Origin: Prorocentrum cordatum
Lineage: Eukaryota > Sar > Dinophyceae > Prorocentrales > Prorocentraceae
DNA length: 59,371 bases
Reading direction: 5' to 3'
Assembly (NCBI GenBank): GCA_963575745.1
Contig: CAUYUJ010005694.1
Span: 1 to 59,371 of the forward strand
The notes under the pieces are model-generated. The model had not been told where the DNA came from and did no database searches. It saw nothing but the letters and a program-made list of their open reading frames with translations. Both the position numbers and the translations under genes were made by a program. Below are positions 8,736 to 19,430 of this stretch, one piece after another (position 1 is the stretch's first letter; each line of letters begins with the position of its first letter).

Positions 8736-9077
8736 TATTGTTTGATAGTTTCGATCGTTTCTGTGTTTTCTGGGAGCCTCCGGAGCTCCCAGGGGCATCT
8801 TGACGTCAGGCACCGGGTAACAGCCCAGAGCAGCAGGGAGCGGCATAATGCAGCAACCAACAGCGAAGACCTGCAGGGCGCAGCAGAGAGTAGCAGAGAG
8901 CAGCAGACAACAACAGGCAACAACAGAGAACAGCGGAGACTGGGGGTGTGATGGGCTTGTGATGGGCTCAAATGGGTTTGTTTCCGTCGCCGTTGTGATG
9001 GGCTCAAATGGGAAGATTCGTGTGGGTCTCGTTGCCAGAGCAGCAAGCAGTCGCGGTGCTCCTGCGTCTCGCCCGCC
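8736..9077. other. 5' leader region of the 138-residue gene
   Basis: Contains a perfect 8-bp-stem hairpin, CTGGGAGC/GCTCCCAG with a 7-base loop (8,770-8,792), further CAGCAGAGAG repeats to about 8,935, and a doubled GATGGGCTCAAATGGG (about 8,962-9,012) whose GGCTCAA core resembles the 3' end of the dinoflagellate spliced leader. That likeness is too weak to call on its own. Confidence 0.5.
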
Positions 9078-9494
9078 ATGCCTTTCGAGATGGGTGACAC
9101 CACCGTGCTCGTTCTGTTCGTCGCTGTGCATAAGGATGACCAGCCCGCCGTTGAGCACGGGGCGCAGATTCCACGGCGTTTGATGGGGTCCACTCCGTGC
9201 GTTGGTTTCCGCACGTCGCCGACGCAGGCCATGGAGCGCGCTCGCATAGTGCAGCAGAGGAGTGGCGCTTTTGTCTCAAAGGTGAAGCACGTGCTGCTAC
9301 AGGTGGAGTTCAGCGCCCGCGCTCTCGCGGACCTCACCGTGGCGCCCGCCGCCAGGGAGTATGCCTTCGCGCCAATGCTGCGCAAGGTGGTGCATCGGTC
9401 CGATGGAGAGTCTGACTGGGGAGTCTGGCATTACTGCGGCGATTTCCCACTGGGGCTCTCTGGGATTCGCCATTGCTGGCGGGAGAGTGAGTGA
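9078..9494 (+). CDS. Small conserved unknown protein, copy A
   Basis: A 138-residue protein of unrecognised family. It starts MPFEMGDTTVLVLFVAVHKD, with an N-terminal hydrophobic beta-like strand, then a likely alpha/beta body with a conserved KHVLLQVEFSARAL strand and an SDWGVWHYCGDFPLGLSGI end. There is no signal peptide or membrane helix. It is kept in all three copies with few substitutions, and A and C end at the same TGA, so it is under or recently was under coding constraint. It lies between the G-patch gene and the RPA-like gene, each separated by H1 hairpins and a spacer. Its place in a Helitron-like module suggests an accessory role in the element, but nothing in the sequence identifies that role. 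Confidence 0.55.
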   Translation: MPFEMGDTTVLVLFVAVHKDDQPAVEHGAQIPRRLMGSTPCVGFRTSPTQAMERARIVQQRSGAFVSKVKHVLLQVEFSARALADLTVAPAAREYAFAPMLRKVVHRSDGESDWGVWHYCGDFPLGLSGIRHCWRESE

Positions 9495-9525
9495 TCTGGA
9501 AACGCTTGTTCGCAGGTCGCTACTC

Positions 9526-9638
9526 GGCCGAGGGGTTGTCCCGACGCTTTTTTTCTCCACCTGCACAGCGCGCTGTCTTGCTTCCGGCGGCATAGACCCC
9601 TTTGCTACGTCTCTCGCCTGAGGGGTTGCCCCGACGGC
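9526..9638 (+). repeat. Two H1 hairpins after the 138-residue gene
   Basis: 9,526-9,548 has outer arms GGC/GCT, so the middle outer pair is swapped from C-G to G-C while pairing is kept. 9,616-9,638 has outer GCC/GGC and loop GTTGC in place of GTTGT. Confidence 0.85.
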
Positions 9639-10044
9639 AGTATTCACGGTCTGAGTGTCTCGCCAATGCATCCAGTGTTTGAGTCGGCAAAGCAAATGGG
9701 GCTCCTGCGCGCCCTCCCACCCGCCAATGTCATATCCGTTGCCTGTCCCGTTTAATCGAGGTCTCCGCTCCCTCGTGGTTGTCGATTCCGCCGAGTGACA
9801 TCTGACACGAGGGTTTCCGCCGGACCCGCTCACCACCATGTTATTATGGTTTTCTGATTCGGATACTAACGTCTTTTCGGGGGAGCCGTCTTCGTCGTGC
9901 TCTGGTGCATTCGCGCCGTCTCGAGTATGCACGCACGCGCAGCCGCGCGCCTCACGTCTCGATATTATTCGACTGATCGAGAAGGATGGGACAGGAAAGT
10001 GAGGGCTGGGGGCCCCTGTCAGCCTCGACCCCGTGCCAGAGCTT
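9639..10044. other. Spacer upstream of the RPA-like gene
   Basis: No gene, hairpin of the four families or repeat recognised. The sequence is locally AT-richer (around 9,835-9,975) than the flanking genes. Confidence 0.5.
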
Positions 10045-10065
10045 CCGCAGCGCATTTGGCTCAAG
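10045..10065 (+). other. Candidate relict dinoflagellate spliced leader
   Basis: The 21-bp segment matches the 3' 21 bases of the known dinoflagellate spliced leader at 17 positions, including an exact TTTGGCTCAAG-like end (CATTTGGCTCAAG here). It lies 53 bp upstream of the RPA-like ATG, where a trans-spliced leader would be if the gene had re-entered the genome by retroposition of mRNA. It is identical in copies B and C. Confidence 0.55.
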
Positions 10066-10117
10066 CATCTTGTGGCCAGCGCCCCCGTTCCATCTCAGTC
10101 CGGCGTTGCCGCTGACC

Positions 10118-11362
10118 ATGGCGGACAGCAAGCTCGCTCTGTCTCCGCGAGAGTTCTCCGGCGATCCCGCCACGTGCGTCTTCGGGCGCGTCGTCATCAA
10201 GCGAGGCCCGGTGGAAGTGGGCAACCAAGCGGATGGGAAGGGCAAGGGCAAGGCCAAGGGCAAACGCGCTGGAAAGGACAGAGAGCCGGGGAGGAAGATC
10301 GAAGTGCACATGCTCGGCGGTGACACTGTGGGCGACGTCCTGTTCCTTGACGGATGGGCAGACGCCGCCGCCCAAGTTCACGCCGCCATGGAGCTGGGCA
10401 GGGTCTACCGCGTGTCCGGCGGGACCGTCGTGAACCAGACCCCGAAGTACTCCACTTCTCGGCTGTCGTACTTCTTGCGGGTAAAGCCGCCCTTGGGAGT
10501 CAACACGGTCATCCAGGAGTGCACCGAAAGCCCGTGGGTGGACGTTCCCCTGCATCACCCGTTCGCGGAGATTGCCAGCTTGGGCAGAGTGACCGATACA
10601 ACGCAGGCGTGCGCGGTCGGCGTCGTGTCTCACCAGCCGGGCGTCGTGGAGCGCGACACCCAGCACGGCCGAGCAGGCGTCTGCAACGCGGTGATCAAGC
10701 AGGGGCGCCACGACATCCGCTGCGCATTCTGGCGAGACCATGCCGCGACTCTGGCCGCCTTCCCCGTCGGCTCCGTGATCGCGCTGATGCAAGTGAATGT
10801 GAAGCAGCGCAACGGGTCCTGGGAGATCTTCGCCACGGAGGCCACGGAGGTCACGACTTGTCCTGCAGCTCAAGCGGAGACTGTTCGCGCCGCGACTGAC
10901 ATCTCCGAGGGTGCCGACGCGGCCACGTCCCTCACCAAGCAGCACCATGCCGTGGACTACGACACGGTGCCCGCCATGGCGAGCACGGTGAGTGGCCTCA
11001 TGTCGGTGCCCGTGCCTTTCCAGACGCGCGACCTGCCTGGGGTCTTCGAGCTCCACTGCGTCGCCGTCACGGGCGTGGCAGGTGCTTCCGCCGACAGCGA
11101 CTGGCAGATCAAGAGCTGCGCAGAGTGCAAGAAGAAGATTCCCGACCACCAGGACACGTGTGGCAGCCACCCCGAAGCGGGAACTGAGATGCGGTGGCTC
11201 CTGAAGCTGGGCATCGCGGACCACACCGGCGGAGGCTCCGCCGTATCTCTGACCGCAAAGGACGTCTCATATGTGGACCGCGATCTGGAGCACTTGGCGT
11301 CAATTGCGAGGAAGTCTCAGGCGGGAGCCTCTCCCTATGGGGCCCGCAGATCATCTTACTAA
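10118..11362 (+). pseudogene. RPA1-like single-strand DNA-binding protein, copy A, truncated
   Basis: Residues 1-375 match copies B and C; after base 11,244 the frame runs 39 codons into unrelated tandem-repeat DNA and stops. The retained part has OB-fold region A (about 17-150, preceded by a Lys/Gly-rich insert at 40-55), OB-fold region B (about 180-300) and the start of the C-type OB-fold with its zinc ribbon: C334, C337, C348, H351 in SCAECKKKIPDHQDTCGSH. RPA1 binds single-stranded DNA during replication and repair, and plant Helitrons carry RPA-like genes beside their Rep. The break is inside the third OB-fold, so this copy probably cannot make a stable DBD-C. ATG chosen at 10,118 because it follows the leader relict and is shared by all copies. 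Confidence 0.75.
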
Positions 11363-12060
11363 CCCGAGGCGGGTCATCGGGATCCTGTAACTGTCGTCAC
11401 TTTTGGGCTCCTGGGGCGTGAATCTGGAGGAAGCATCTAGCGGGAGCCTCGTCTGTGAGTGAATTGCGAGGAAGTCTCAGGCGGGAGCTTCTCCCTATGG
11501 GGCCCGCAGATCATCTTACTAATCCGAGGCGGGTCATCGGGATCCTGTAACTGTCGTGACTTTTGGGCTCCCGGGGCGTGAATTTGGAGGAAGTATCAGG
11601 CGGGAGCGTCGTCTGTGAGTGAATTGCGAGGAAGTCTCAGGCGGGAGCCTCTCCCTATGGGGCCCGCAGATCATCTTATTAATCCGAGGCGGGTCATTGG
11701 GATCCTGTAACTGTCGTCACTTTTGGGCTCCTGGGGCGTGAATTTGGAGGAAGTATCAGGCGGGAGCGTTGTCTGTGAGTGAATTGCGAGGAAGTCTCAG
11801 GCGGGAGCCTCTCTCTATGGGGCCCGCAGATCATCTTACCAATCCGAGGCGGGTCATCGGAAACCTGTAACTGTCGTCGCTTTTGGGCTCCTGAGGCCTG
11901 AATATGGGAGAAGTATCAGGCGGGCGCTCCATCCCTGTGGGGCACGCACTTCATGTTCGAACCCGAGCGGGTCATCCGAGCGAGCTTTTTGGGCTCCTCA
12001 GTTCCTGCGGCCTGAACAAGGGGGAAGTATCAAGCGGGAACTTTGTCTGTGGGCGGTGCG
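11302..12060. repeat. 160-bp tandem repeat array at the end of copy A
   Basis: Units begin GAATTGCGAGGAAGTCTCAG at about 11,302, 11,461, 11,621 and 11,781 (160-bp spacing), then decay to about 12,060. Each unit has two related halves sharing GAGGAAGT(C/A)TCAGGCGGGAG. The array starts 58 bp after the point where copy A diverges from copy B, so it marks the copy A breakpoint. Absent from copies B and C. Confidence 0.9.
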
Positions 12061-12186
12061 GGTAGTCCCGTCTGAGGACCGTCTCTTGTCGTCACTTGGA
12101 GGATCGAAGGGGAACTCGCTCCTGCGGCCTGAATATTCTCTTTCGACTTGCCCACGTCCAATTGCTGGCCAACCTTGTCGTCGTCG

Positions 12187-12680
12187 GCGGGAGAGGGAAC
12201 TTGAAAAGGTTCACTCTCCCGCGTTCGTTTGGGCTGGGGAGGGAACTTGAAAAGGTTCACTCTCTAGCTGCGGGAGAGGGAACTTGAAAAGGTTCACTTT
12301 CTCCGTTCGTGGCAGGATTGGGCTGGAGAGGGAACTTGAAAAGGTTCGACGTCTCTAGCTGCGGGAGAGGGAACTTACAAAGGTTGCCCTGCCCCCCCTT
12401 GTCGTCGGAGTGAAGGGGGAACTTGAAAAGGTTCACCCTTCATTCGCGGGAAAGGGAACTTGAAAAGGTTCACTTTCCCTTGGAGAGGGAACTTGCAAAG
12501 GTTCACTCTCCAGCAGCGGGAAAGGGAACTTGCAAAGGTTCACTTCCCCGCGCGTTCCAACTGGAGAGGGAACTTGAAAAGGTTCCCTCTCCAGCAGCGG
12601 GAAAGGGAACTTGCAAAGGTTCACTTTCCCGCGCGTTCCAACTGGAGAGGGAACTTGAAAAGGTCCCCTCTCCAGTTTTT
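12187..12680 (+). repeat. H3: array of twelve GNRA-loop hairpins
   Basis: Core GAACTT-loop-AGGTTC (6 bp, one T-G pair) repeats at 12,197, 12,243, 12,280, 12,332, 12,371, 12,419, 12,455, 12,489, 12,525, 12,570, 12,607 and 12,651. The loop is GAAA in eight copies, GCAA in three and ACAA in one decayed copy; GAAA and GCAA are both GNRA tetraloops. A G/A mismatch separates the core from an outer stem that varies but pairs in most copies: GCGGGAGAG/CTCTCCCGC, TGAAGGG/CCCTTCA, CTGGAGAG/CTCTCCAG, GCGGGAAAG/CTTTCCCGC. No coding frame is plausible. Confidence 0.92.
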
Positions 12681-13026
12681 TTCTGACCCCCCCTTTTCCT
12701 AACACCGATGTTTCAATGGACTAAGGGGTCACTAACGCAATTTTTTTCTCGGGCGTCGGGGGAGGAATCGCGTTGGCCGGAAACGGAGCTGAGCCTGGCG
12801 CGGGCGCTCGATGGAAAACCCTCACGAAACGCTTTGAAATCGATGATTGCGGATGACGAGCAGCACATTTTGCAATTTCCCCATAGGGGGATGGAACGCA
12901 ATGTACGTTTTTCTTTGGCATGCGTCACGAAAACGGCCCCTCGAGAACGAAAACGACGCAACGCCCTATTTTCATTATGAAACAATTAGCATTTGAGAGA
13001 GTTTTTCATAGATGCACGTGCCCGGG
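12681..13026. other. Unassigned spacer
   Basis: Unique sequence, somewhat less GC-rich than its surroundings, with no recognised gene or repeat. Short frames on both strands lack any feature suggesting coding. Confidence 0.5.
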
Positions 13027-13380
13027 GGGAGAGGAGGAGGAGGAGGAGGAGGGGCAGGGAGGAGGAGGAGAGAGGAGAGGAGGGAGGAGAGGAGCAGGAG
13101 GAGGAGGAGGAAGGAGAGGAGAGGAGGAGGAGGAGGGATAGGAGGAGGAGGAGAGAGGAGGCGAGGAGCAGCAGGAGGGGGAGGAGGGGGAGGAGGGGGA
13201 GGGGGCCCAGCGCCAGCCCGAGTCGTGAGGAGGGGTCGGAGGAGGAGGAGGAGGAAAGAGGAGGAGGAGGAGGAGGAGGAGGAGGAGGAGGAGGAGGAGG
13301 AGGCGGAGGAGGAGGAGGAGGGGGGGCAGGAAGAGGAGGAGGGGAGGAGGAGGAGGAGGAGGAAGAGGAAGAGGAGGGGC
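13027..13380. repeat. GGA/GAGG purine microsatellite
   Basis: Polypurine on the + strand over about 350 bp with a short GC-rich interruption at 13,206-13,230. With the tract at 29,691 it brackets the retrotransposon interval. Confidence 0.95.
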
Positions 13381-13962
13381 AGCAACGTCAACATCGGCGA
13401 TGTCGGGCGGACGTTGCTAGGGGCTAAGCGTGCGAAGGTCCTCTCCTCAGGCCGGACGAATGTGTGCGACAGGGAAAGGAGGGGGGTACGAAATCTGATG
13501 CATTCAGAGAAGGGGTAGACAAGGGAGGAAGGTACAAGGAGGATAGGAGGCAGCAGGAGGAGGAGGAGGACGAGGAGGCAGGCGGAGGCAGGAGGTCGGA
13601 CAAGTAGGCGGACCAGGGTCCGTCCGCGAGGCGCACTGCGGTGCGACAACTCGCATACACTATTTGCGGCGGTGCAGCCTTTAGATACGAGGGCGGGCAA
13701 CAAAAACCCCCTCCCCCGGCGCAGTGCGACAGACGCTACAGACGGCGGACAGACGATGATGATCTCACCTGTCAGACCGCGTGAGGAAAAAGGCCCCAAC
13801 AAGAAAGGCGACGTGCTGACACGTGGCTAGGCGGCTTGGCAGACCGCCAGTTGGGCGCTTGGCCGCTAAGCGGCGCGCAGTGACGGGGCACCCCCCGCCC
13901 CCACGCCCTGACACCGTGGACGCGGAGCCACGCGTACACACGGGCAGGCAGAGAGGAGGAGA
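13381..13962. other. 3' flank of the retrotransposon
   Basis: No gene. 13,487-13,520 carries a partial copy of the microsatellite-border motif (CGAAATCTGATGCATTCAGAG). A short GGA run is at about 13,555-13,580. The 3' end of the element is not defined: I see no poly(A), no clear 3' tail repeat and no target-site duplication. Confidence 0.5.
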
Positions 13963-16900
13963 TTAGCGCGGGGCACCAGGTGGAGCGCCGCGGAACGATG
14001 ACAACATAGCTTGGATGTTGAGTGACGGCACGGCACCATCGGGCGAGGCCGTGAGCAGCTCGGCAAAGGCTCGCCCAGCACTGTGGAGGCGCTGGAGTAG
14101 AGGGCCTTGACGAGCTTGGGCGGCGGCGAGGTCCGCGGCGAGAGCTAAGCACCTCTGCTGGAGGGCAGCCATAGCCTGTGACAGCTCGGTTTCGCGGTCG
14201 GTGAGAGGTGGCTGCTCAGTGCCAGCAGCCGAGGGCCTCGAGACAGAGGCGAGGTCCTCGGTACGCCTGTCTAAATGGTGGACTAGCGTAGTGCGGGACC
14301 CTGTACGCTGACGCCCGTCACCCTTGAAGGGTGACTGGAGGGGCCGACGCGACCCCAGGGCTGGAGCCGCTAGGGCCACGCCCCGAGAGGTCGGGGGAGC
14401 CGCTTTCTCTCGCTCAGCAACGCTGGAAGCGTGGATGGGGCACAAGGGCCTGTCTGGTTTAGTACCCTGCGGGGGGGCTGAAGCCGCCCCCGCGGGCTGC
14501 CGGCAGTGGTGGGGCGGAGTGGTTTGCGCGGTGGGACCAGTCGTGATGCCGTGCAAGGGCTCTGAGGTCGGTCGCGTAGAAGGTTGGCGTCTCGGTAGGG
14601 CGGCATGATCGGCAGCATGTGGCATCGGCGGTGCGTCCTCCATGCTACTCAGTCCTCGGGGGACACCCAGGTCATGGTCGGCGTCTTGGCGGTGGCCGAT
14701 ATCATCGTATGTGGGCGATATCGCTCTCGGGGACGGAGTAGCAGTAGGGGTCGAGAGGTTTTCCGACGGGGCGGGGTTTTCGCTGGCTGGTCCGTCGTCC
14801 AAAGCGTCCGATCCCCCACCGAAGCTGAACAGGTCATCCTCCTGTTCGTCAGCGTCTCGAAAATGAGCGGCGTTGCCATGTGGGTGCGCTGCCGCTCTCA
14901 ATGGCGGAGTCGGGGGCGCCGTGCGGGTACCCGACGGGGCAGGGTTGGCGCTGGCTGGCCCGTCGCCCAGGAAGTCCAGGCCCCCACCAAAGCCGAACGG
15001 GTCGTCCTCCTGCTCGTCGAATATCGCCCGTTGGGCCTCGGCCCAGAGCTCGTCGGGGTTCTGTGGGATGTCTGGTCCAGCCGCGGGTGGTGCCTGGTCA
15101 GACAGCAGGGGATTTGGTTCCATTTTGTTTAGTTCCGCAGCTGTGAACCCAGCCCTGCGGTGTGGGAGGGGGAGTGTGCGGTGTCTACGCTCGTAGATGG
15201 CGACAGCGACTCCATGAAGCACGGTCGCTTGGCGATGTCGTGATTTGGCAGCTTCGACAATGTCGTCTGGAAGGTTATGAGTACGTGCCGCCGTTGTGGC
15301 GAGGGCGTCAGCCTGACGATTGAACTCCTCCGCGATGGGCCCGATGAGCCCGAGGTCGATGCCCATGTCGCCCTGGTGGCTGGCGACTTTCTCGACGCGG
15401 AACATGTTGGGCTTGGCCATGACGCATCGGTGGACCTTTTCCCAGAGCTCCACGTGCGTGCCCTGCGGTGGTGAGTGTCCGTCGATGATCCTTTGGAGAC
15501 CGTCAACCACCGCCTGGTTGTCCACGAAGACGTGTACGGGCCGTTCGGCACATGCCGTGAGGTGGACAATGGCGAGGGTCTCCGCAAGCTGTGCGTTCTG
15601 CGTGATGCCGTGAACGCGTGCACTGTAGTTCATGCGGTGGTCGATGCCGTAGTAGACGCCGTAGCCCGCTCTTGCAAGCAATGGGATGGCTTGGTTGGTG
15701 CATGCACCGTCCGTGGCAGCGTAGACCCATGTCCAACCAGTGTCATGGTCAAGGTAGGTGGTGTAGGAGTCCTGGGCTGAAGCCGCAGGATCTCCCTCAG
15801 GTGGGGGCCGCGGTATGGGCTGAGGTAGCGGGTCCCTCGCGAGGTCGGCCTGCAGGTCGAGGAGGGCTGGGTCTTCATCGAAGAGCCCGCAGTGTCTTGT
15901 GTGCGGCGGAAGACGGGCCCACTGCTCGTCACTGATGAGGGTGGTAAGAGGGACTCTTTCTCGGGCCCAGCACTTGCAATCGCGCACAGTGTGCTCCTGA
16001 GTTTCCTCTTCCTCGTCGCAGTATCGGCAGATGGGGCTGGGGTCAGCGGACGTGTTTGATCGGGATCGTCGCTGTTGGGTGTGGTCCCCGCCCGACAGGT
16101 AGTTCAGGAGGAGCGCCAGCTGCCATGCGTTGCATTTGGCTGCTCCTTTCGTTCGGGCGAGCCACGTGCTGGCGAAGAGGTCGAGGCCCTGTCTGACAGA
16201 GGCCAGGTGTCCAAGGTCATGACGCCGTGGCTTGATTTTTCTCAGAAAGGCTCTGCGTTGTGAGGCTCGCAGCATGTGAAGGAAGGCGTTTTGGGGTAGG
16301 TTCAGCCAACTGATCTGACAGCCCCAGTCGTCGTACATGATGCCAAATGTGGGCCAGGTCCAACGGAGCTGCTGAAGCGTCTGGACAAGTCGTCCTACAG
16401 GTCCTCCCCCGAAAAGGGTCTGGACATGGTGTTGGAGATCCCTGACGAGACCGCAGAGAGTAGCGTCGCGGTTAACCTGTCGCCGCAGACACAGGAAGAC
16501 TTCACGCTGCATAATGGCGTCAATCTCCAGGGCGTGTCCTGGGACGCACACGGCCATGAGAGTCCAAAACTCGACCCACCTGTTTCCCTTGGGGCGGATA
16601 GCCGCCTTAAGGGCATGGTTGTAGGCAGTTTTGACGGGGCCTGATGGGGCTTGAATGTCGGTGCCCGTGGTACAGACGCTGGCAGCAAGGGAACGGGCGT
16701 GCCGCGCCTTAATAAGCATCGGTGATGGGAGCTTGCCAATGCGCGGCAGGCGACTAGTCGCCCTGCGAACACGGGCGTCAGCGGTGGCCGTGAGGTTAAG
16801 CGCGGCTGGAGCCGGCGCTGCCTCGGCGTTGATGTAACTCCCGACGAGCTTAAAGGAGTCGACCACGCGTAAGGGCCGTTCCGCCAGAGTGAGCTGGGTA

Positions 16901-19430
16901 ACGGCGGTGTGAAGCTCGTCGGTGAGCGCCCACCCCGCCACTTTGCCAGGATGAATGCGTTGACCAGAAAATCGATCAAACTTGGCGGTTTCATCAAGAG
17001 ATTTCTGCAACTCAGGCGCGGTGTGGGTAGTGGAGTTGCTGTCGTCAACAAAGGTAGTGCTGAGTGATCGCGGAACGTATCGATGCTGTCTCTTGGTCCA
17101 CACACACATGAGCAGCTTAATGTCGTCCAGGGACCAAGAGCTTCCCTGGAGGTGACCGTTAGTCCTGGCCAGTTCCTTCGAGTACGCACCGTTCATGCGG
17201 ATGTAGCGTTTGTGGCGACTGTAGAAGTTTCTGCGGACAGTGACGATGTCTTGGGGACACCCCGCGTGAAGCGCAAGGTTAAGGCAGATGTCCGTGATGA
17301 GGTAGTCGAAACACTTCTGTCGGTCCAGGGCAGCTCCAGCTAAGGGAAGGAGTAAGGCCCTGGCGTGTTCGATGCGCAGGGCAAGAGAGGTGCTGACGTC
17401 CCCAATGGTAGCTTTGGGGACAGCGCCAAAACTCGTGGCGTGGGTCCATCCTTTCCGCCAGTCCGTGAGGCTGCGGTAAGCTGGCGCTTCCCACGCATAC
17501 ATCCAAACGGAAAGCACCGAGAGAAGTCGTTGGTCCGTTGGGAGTTCGCCTCGGCCTTTTCGGAGGCACGGGTTTGGCACGTGGAGGAGGGGTTCTGGGA
17601 TGGTGCCAGTGCGTTGCATAGCGCGTAGGACGCTGGCGAAGAGGCGAAGAATGTCGTCGGGTAACTCCTTAGCCTCCTTAGTAGTCCAGCCGTCCAGTCC
17701 CCCCGCGCGGCGCGGTGAACGGGTGCGAATGAAGTGGATGAGTTGGTCGTCGGTGAGGTGGAAAGGGGTAGCTGGTGATGGCGTAGGCAGCTCCTGTCGG
17801 TACTCGTCGTAGAAGTCGGCCCACGTCGGCATGGCTTCGGCGTCATGTCCCGCACGTGCACGGTACCTGCCCAAGATGGGCTCCCAGGTGTCGACCATGA
17901 GCTTCAGCATGTCCTTGGTGTTAGCAACAATGGCGTTGGCAGGGAGGATGTCGGGGACTTGCGCAGGTGGTGGTTCACGAGTGTGGTCTTCGTCGCTGTC
18001 CGTGTCGGGCGAACTACCGTCGCTGGGGCTGAAGCCGCCAGCTTCGGTGTCAGCGTCGCTGTCGTCCGTGCAAGCTTCGTCAGGTTTAAAGGCGTTGGTG
18101 TCGCAGTGGAGTTGCGTGTCGTCAGGTGTGGTAGGCGTGCGGAGATACGCCGTGGGCGAGCTGTCAGCAGCCCTTGCGTATATGGCCGCCTTTCGCCCGC
18201 TTGGCTCGCGGACGCCCTCAGCCCATATCTTGATGCGTTCAGCTTTGGCACGGTTCGCACGTCGCGCCAGCTCCAAGTCGAGGTGTTGGATCAAAGCGTC
18301 AAGGTGCTCTCCGTGAGGCACTGGCTCGTCGGGGGTCCAGGCCTCGGGGAAGTCTAGGAGAACCGTGGGGCGCAGCTTGTGGCATAAGAGGCGGGCCGCG
18401 GTCCACGTGCAGTCGATGCGCTGCGCGAGGTACGGCGGGATAGCACGGCAATCCAAATGATGGTGCTGTCCGATGAAACGGAGCTCACAGAGTTGCCGAT
18501 GGAGCTTGCGCAGTCGGTTCATGTGTATCGTGGAAGCTCCGTAGGTGGGGAAGGCGCGGGGGACAACTGGTCGATCTTCGAACGTGGGCGTGAGCCCGTG
18601 CATGGTGGGGGGCTTCTTTTTTGGGTGGTCGGGCGGTGGAGGTGGCAGGTCGCGCAGACGGGTGAGATGGTACTCATGACTGGCCTCGTTAGCCAGGGCG
18701 AACATGCGCTCCACGTCGTCGCGTGTGTCGGCCTGTTCCATGCGGTCCTGATATCGCCCAGCGATGAGGGTCCCTAGTGCCTGCAGCTCGTGACCCTCAT
18801 GAGCTCCATCGTCGGGAGGGTAGGGCGTGGGGGCAAGAAGACGTCGGGCCGTATGGTCGAGGCGACTGAGGTCAAGCGTGACCTGCAGGCCAACATGAGA
18901 CTTCGCTGGCAAGTCGCGAAGGTAGCAGAAGTCGGTGACAAGGGATCGCGCCGCTTGGTTGGCAATGATATAATCGATGCGCGAAGTGCGGGGGCACTTG
19001 GTGACGCGGTCCCAGTCAGGGATATTGCCGTATGTGTGCATGGTGTGGTCTGGTGTGCCCTCAGCAACGTTGAACCATCCGTGCTGCAACATGTGCAGAA
19101 GGTGTGGATTGTCGTCGATGTTCGTATTGGCGTCCATGCAGATGAAGTAGGGGGCTGAGCCGACCCTAGCGGCGGCGCAGTCAGCGAGCCGAAAAAGAGC
19201 TGTGCTGTCTCCTCCAGCAATCCCGTAGAGGCTCGCTATGTAGATCCCCGCGGGCCCGTGGTTGTTTCGTCGCCGCCTGCGGCGGTGTTGAGTGCAGAGC
19301 GGGAGAAAGACCTCGTGCCATCTTTTCTTGGCCTTGAGGGCGGCGATACAGGGCGCATTGTCGTCGACAGTGGAGTCGACAATGGCATCCTTAGAGAGGA
19401 TGGCGACCCCTCCCGAGGCGCCAGTGTTGC
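13963..19430 (-). CDS. LINE ORF2, part 3: endonuclease C-half, RT, CCHC, RNase H
   Basis: About 1,820 codons. The first 200 finish the AP endonuclease: FICMDANTN, SRIDYIIAN and the final SHVGLQV histidine. The reverse transcriptase spans about residues 570-880 with motif A LDRQKCFD (about 702), motif B GHLQGSSWS (about 760) and motif C FVDD at 795-798; the catalytic Asp residues are intact. A CCHC knuckle, CRYCDEEEETQEHTVRDC, lies at + strand 15,978-16,029. RNase H follows with ATDGACT (D about 1,242), LAETLAIVHL, VFVDNQAV and a late ADALA aspartate, so all four acidic residues are present. The last 350 residues are low-complexity with repeated DEQEDD(P/L)F(G/S)FGGG units and a terminal coiled-coil-like Gln/Leu stretch. 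It enters from part 2 by a frameshift. Confidence 0.85.
14353..14375 (+). repeat. H2 hairpin 1 (TGGA loop)
   Basis: Core stem GGC/GCC, loop TGGA, bulged G after the core, outer arm CCCCAG/CTAGGG with one mismatch. This and the copy at 23,175 are the only TGGA loops. Confidence 0.8.
14466..14496 (+). repeat. H2 hairpin 2
   Basis: Core GGC-TGAA-GCC with bulged G; outer stem of 10 bp (arms 14,466-14,475 and 14,487-14,496) including one T-G pair. Confidence 0.9.
15766..15795 (+). repeat. H2 hairpin 3
   Basis: Core GGC-TGAA-GCC with bulged G; outer arm TCCTG/CAGGA, then GGAG/CTCC after a single-base bulge. It lies inside the RNase H coding region. Confidence 0.88.
18022..18042 (+). repeat. H2 hairpin 4
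   Basis: Core GGC-TGAA-GCC with bulged G; outer arm GCTGG/CCAGC, 5 bp perfect. On the coding strand it reads GGFSP. Confidence 0.88.

Noticed and set aside
12187-12680. CRISPR array
   Set aside because: Repeats are spaced 34-52 bp with spacers that are the complementary hairpin arms rather than unique spacers, the organism is eukaryotic, and no cas genes are present.
14324-15196. Plus-strand frames across the LINE 3' region
   Set aside because: They are antisense shadows of the RNase H and C-terminal tail coding region.
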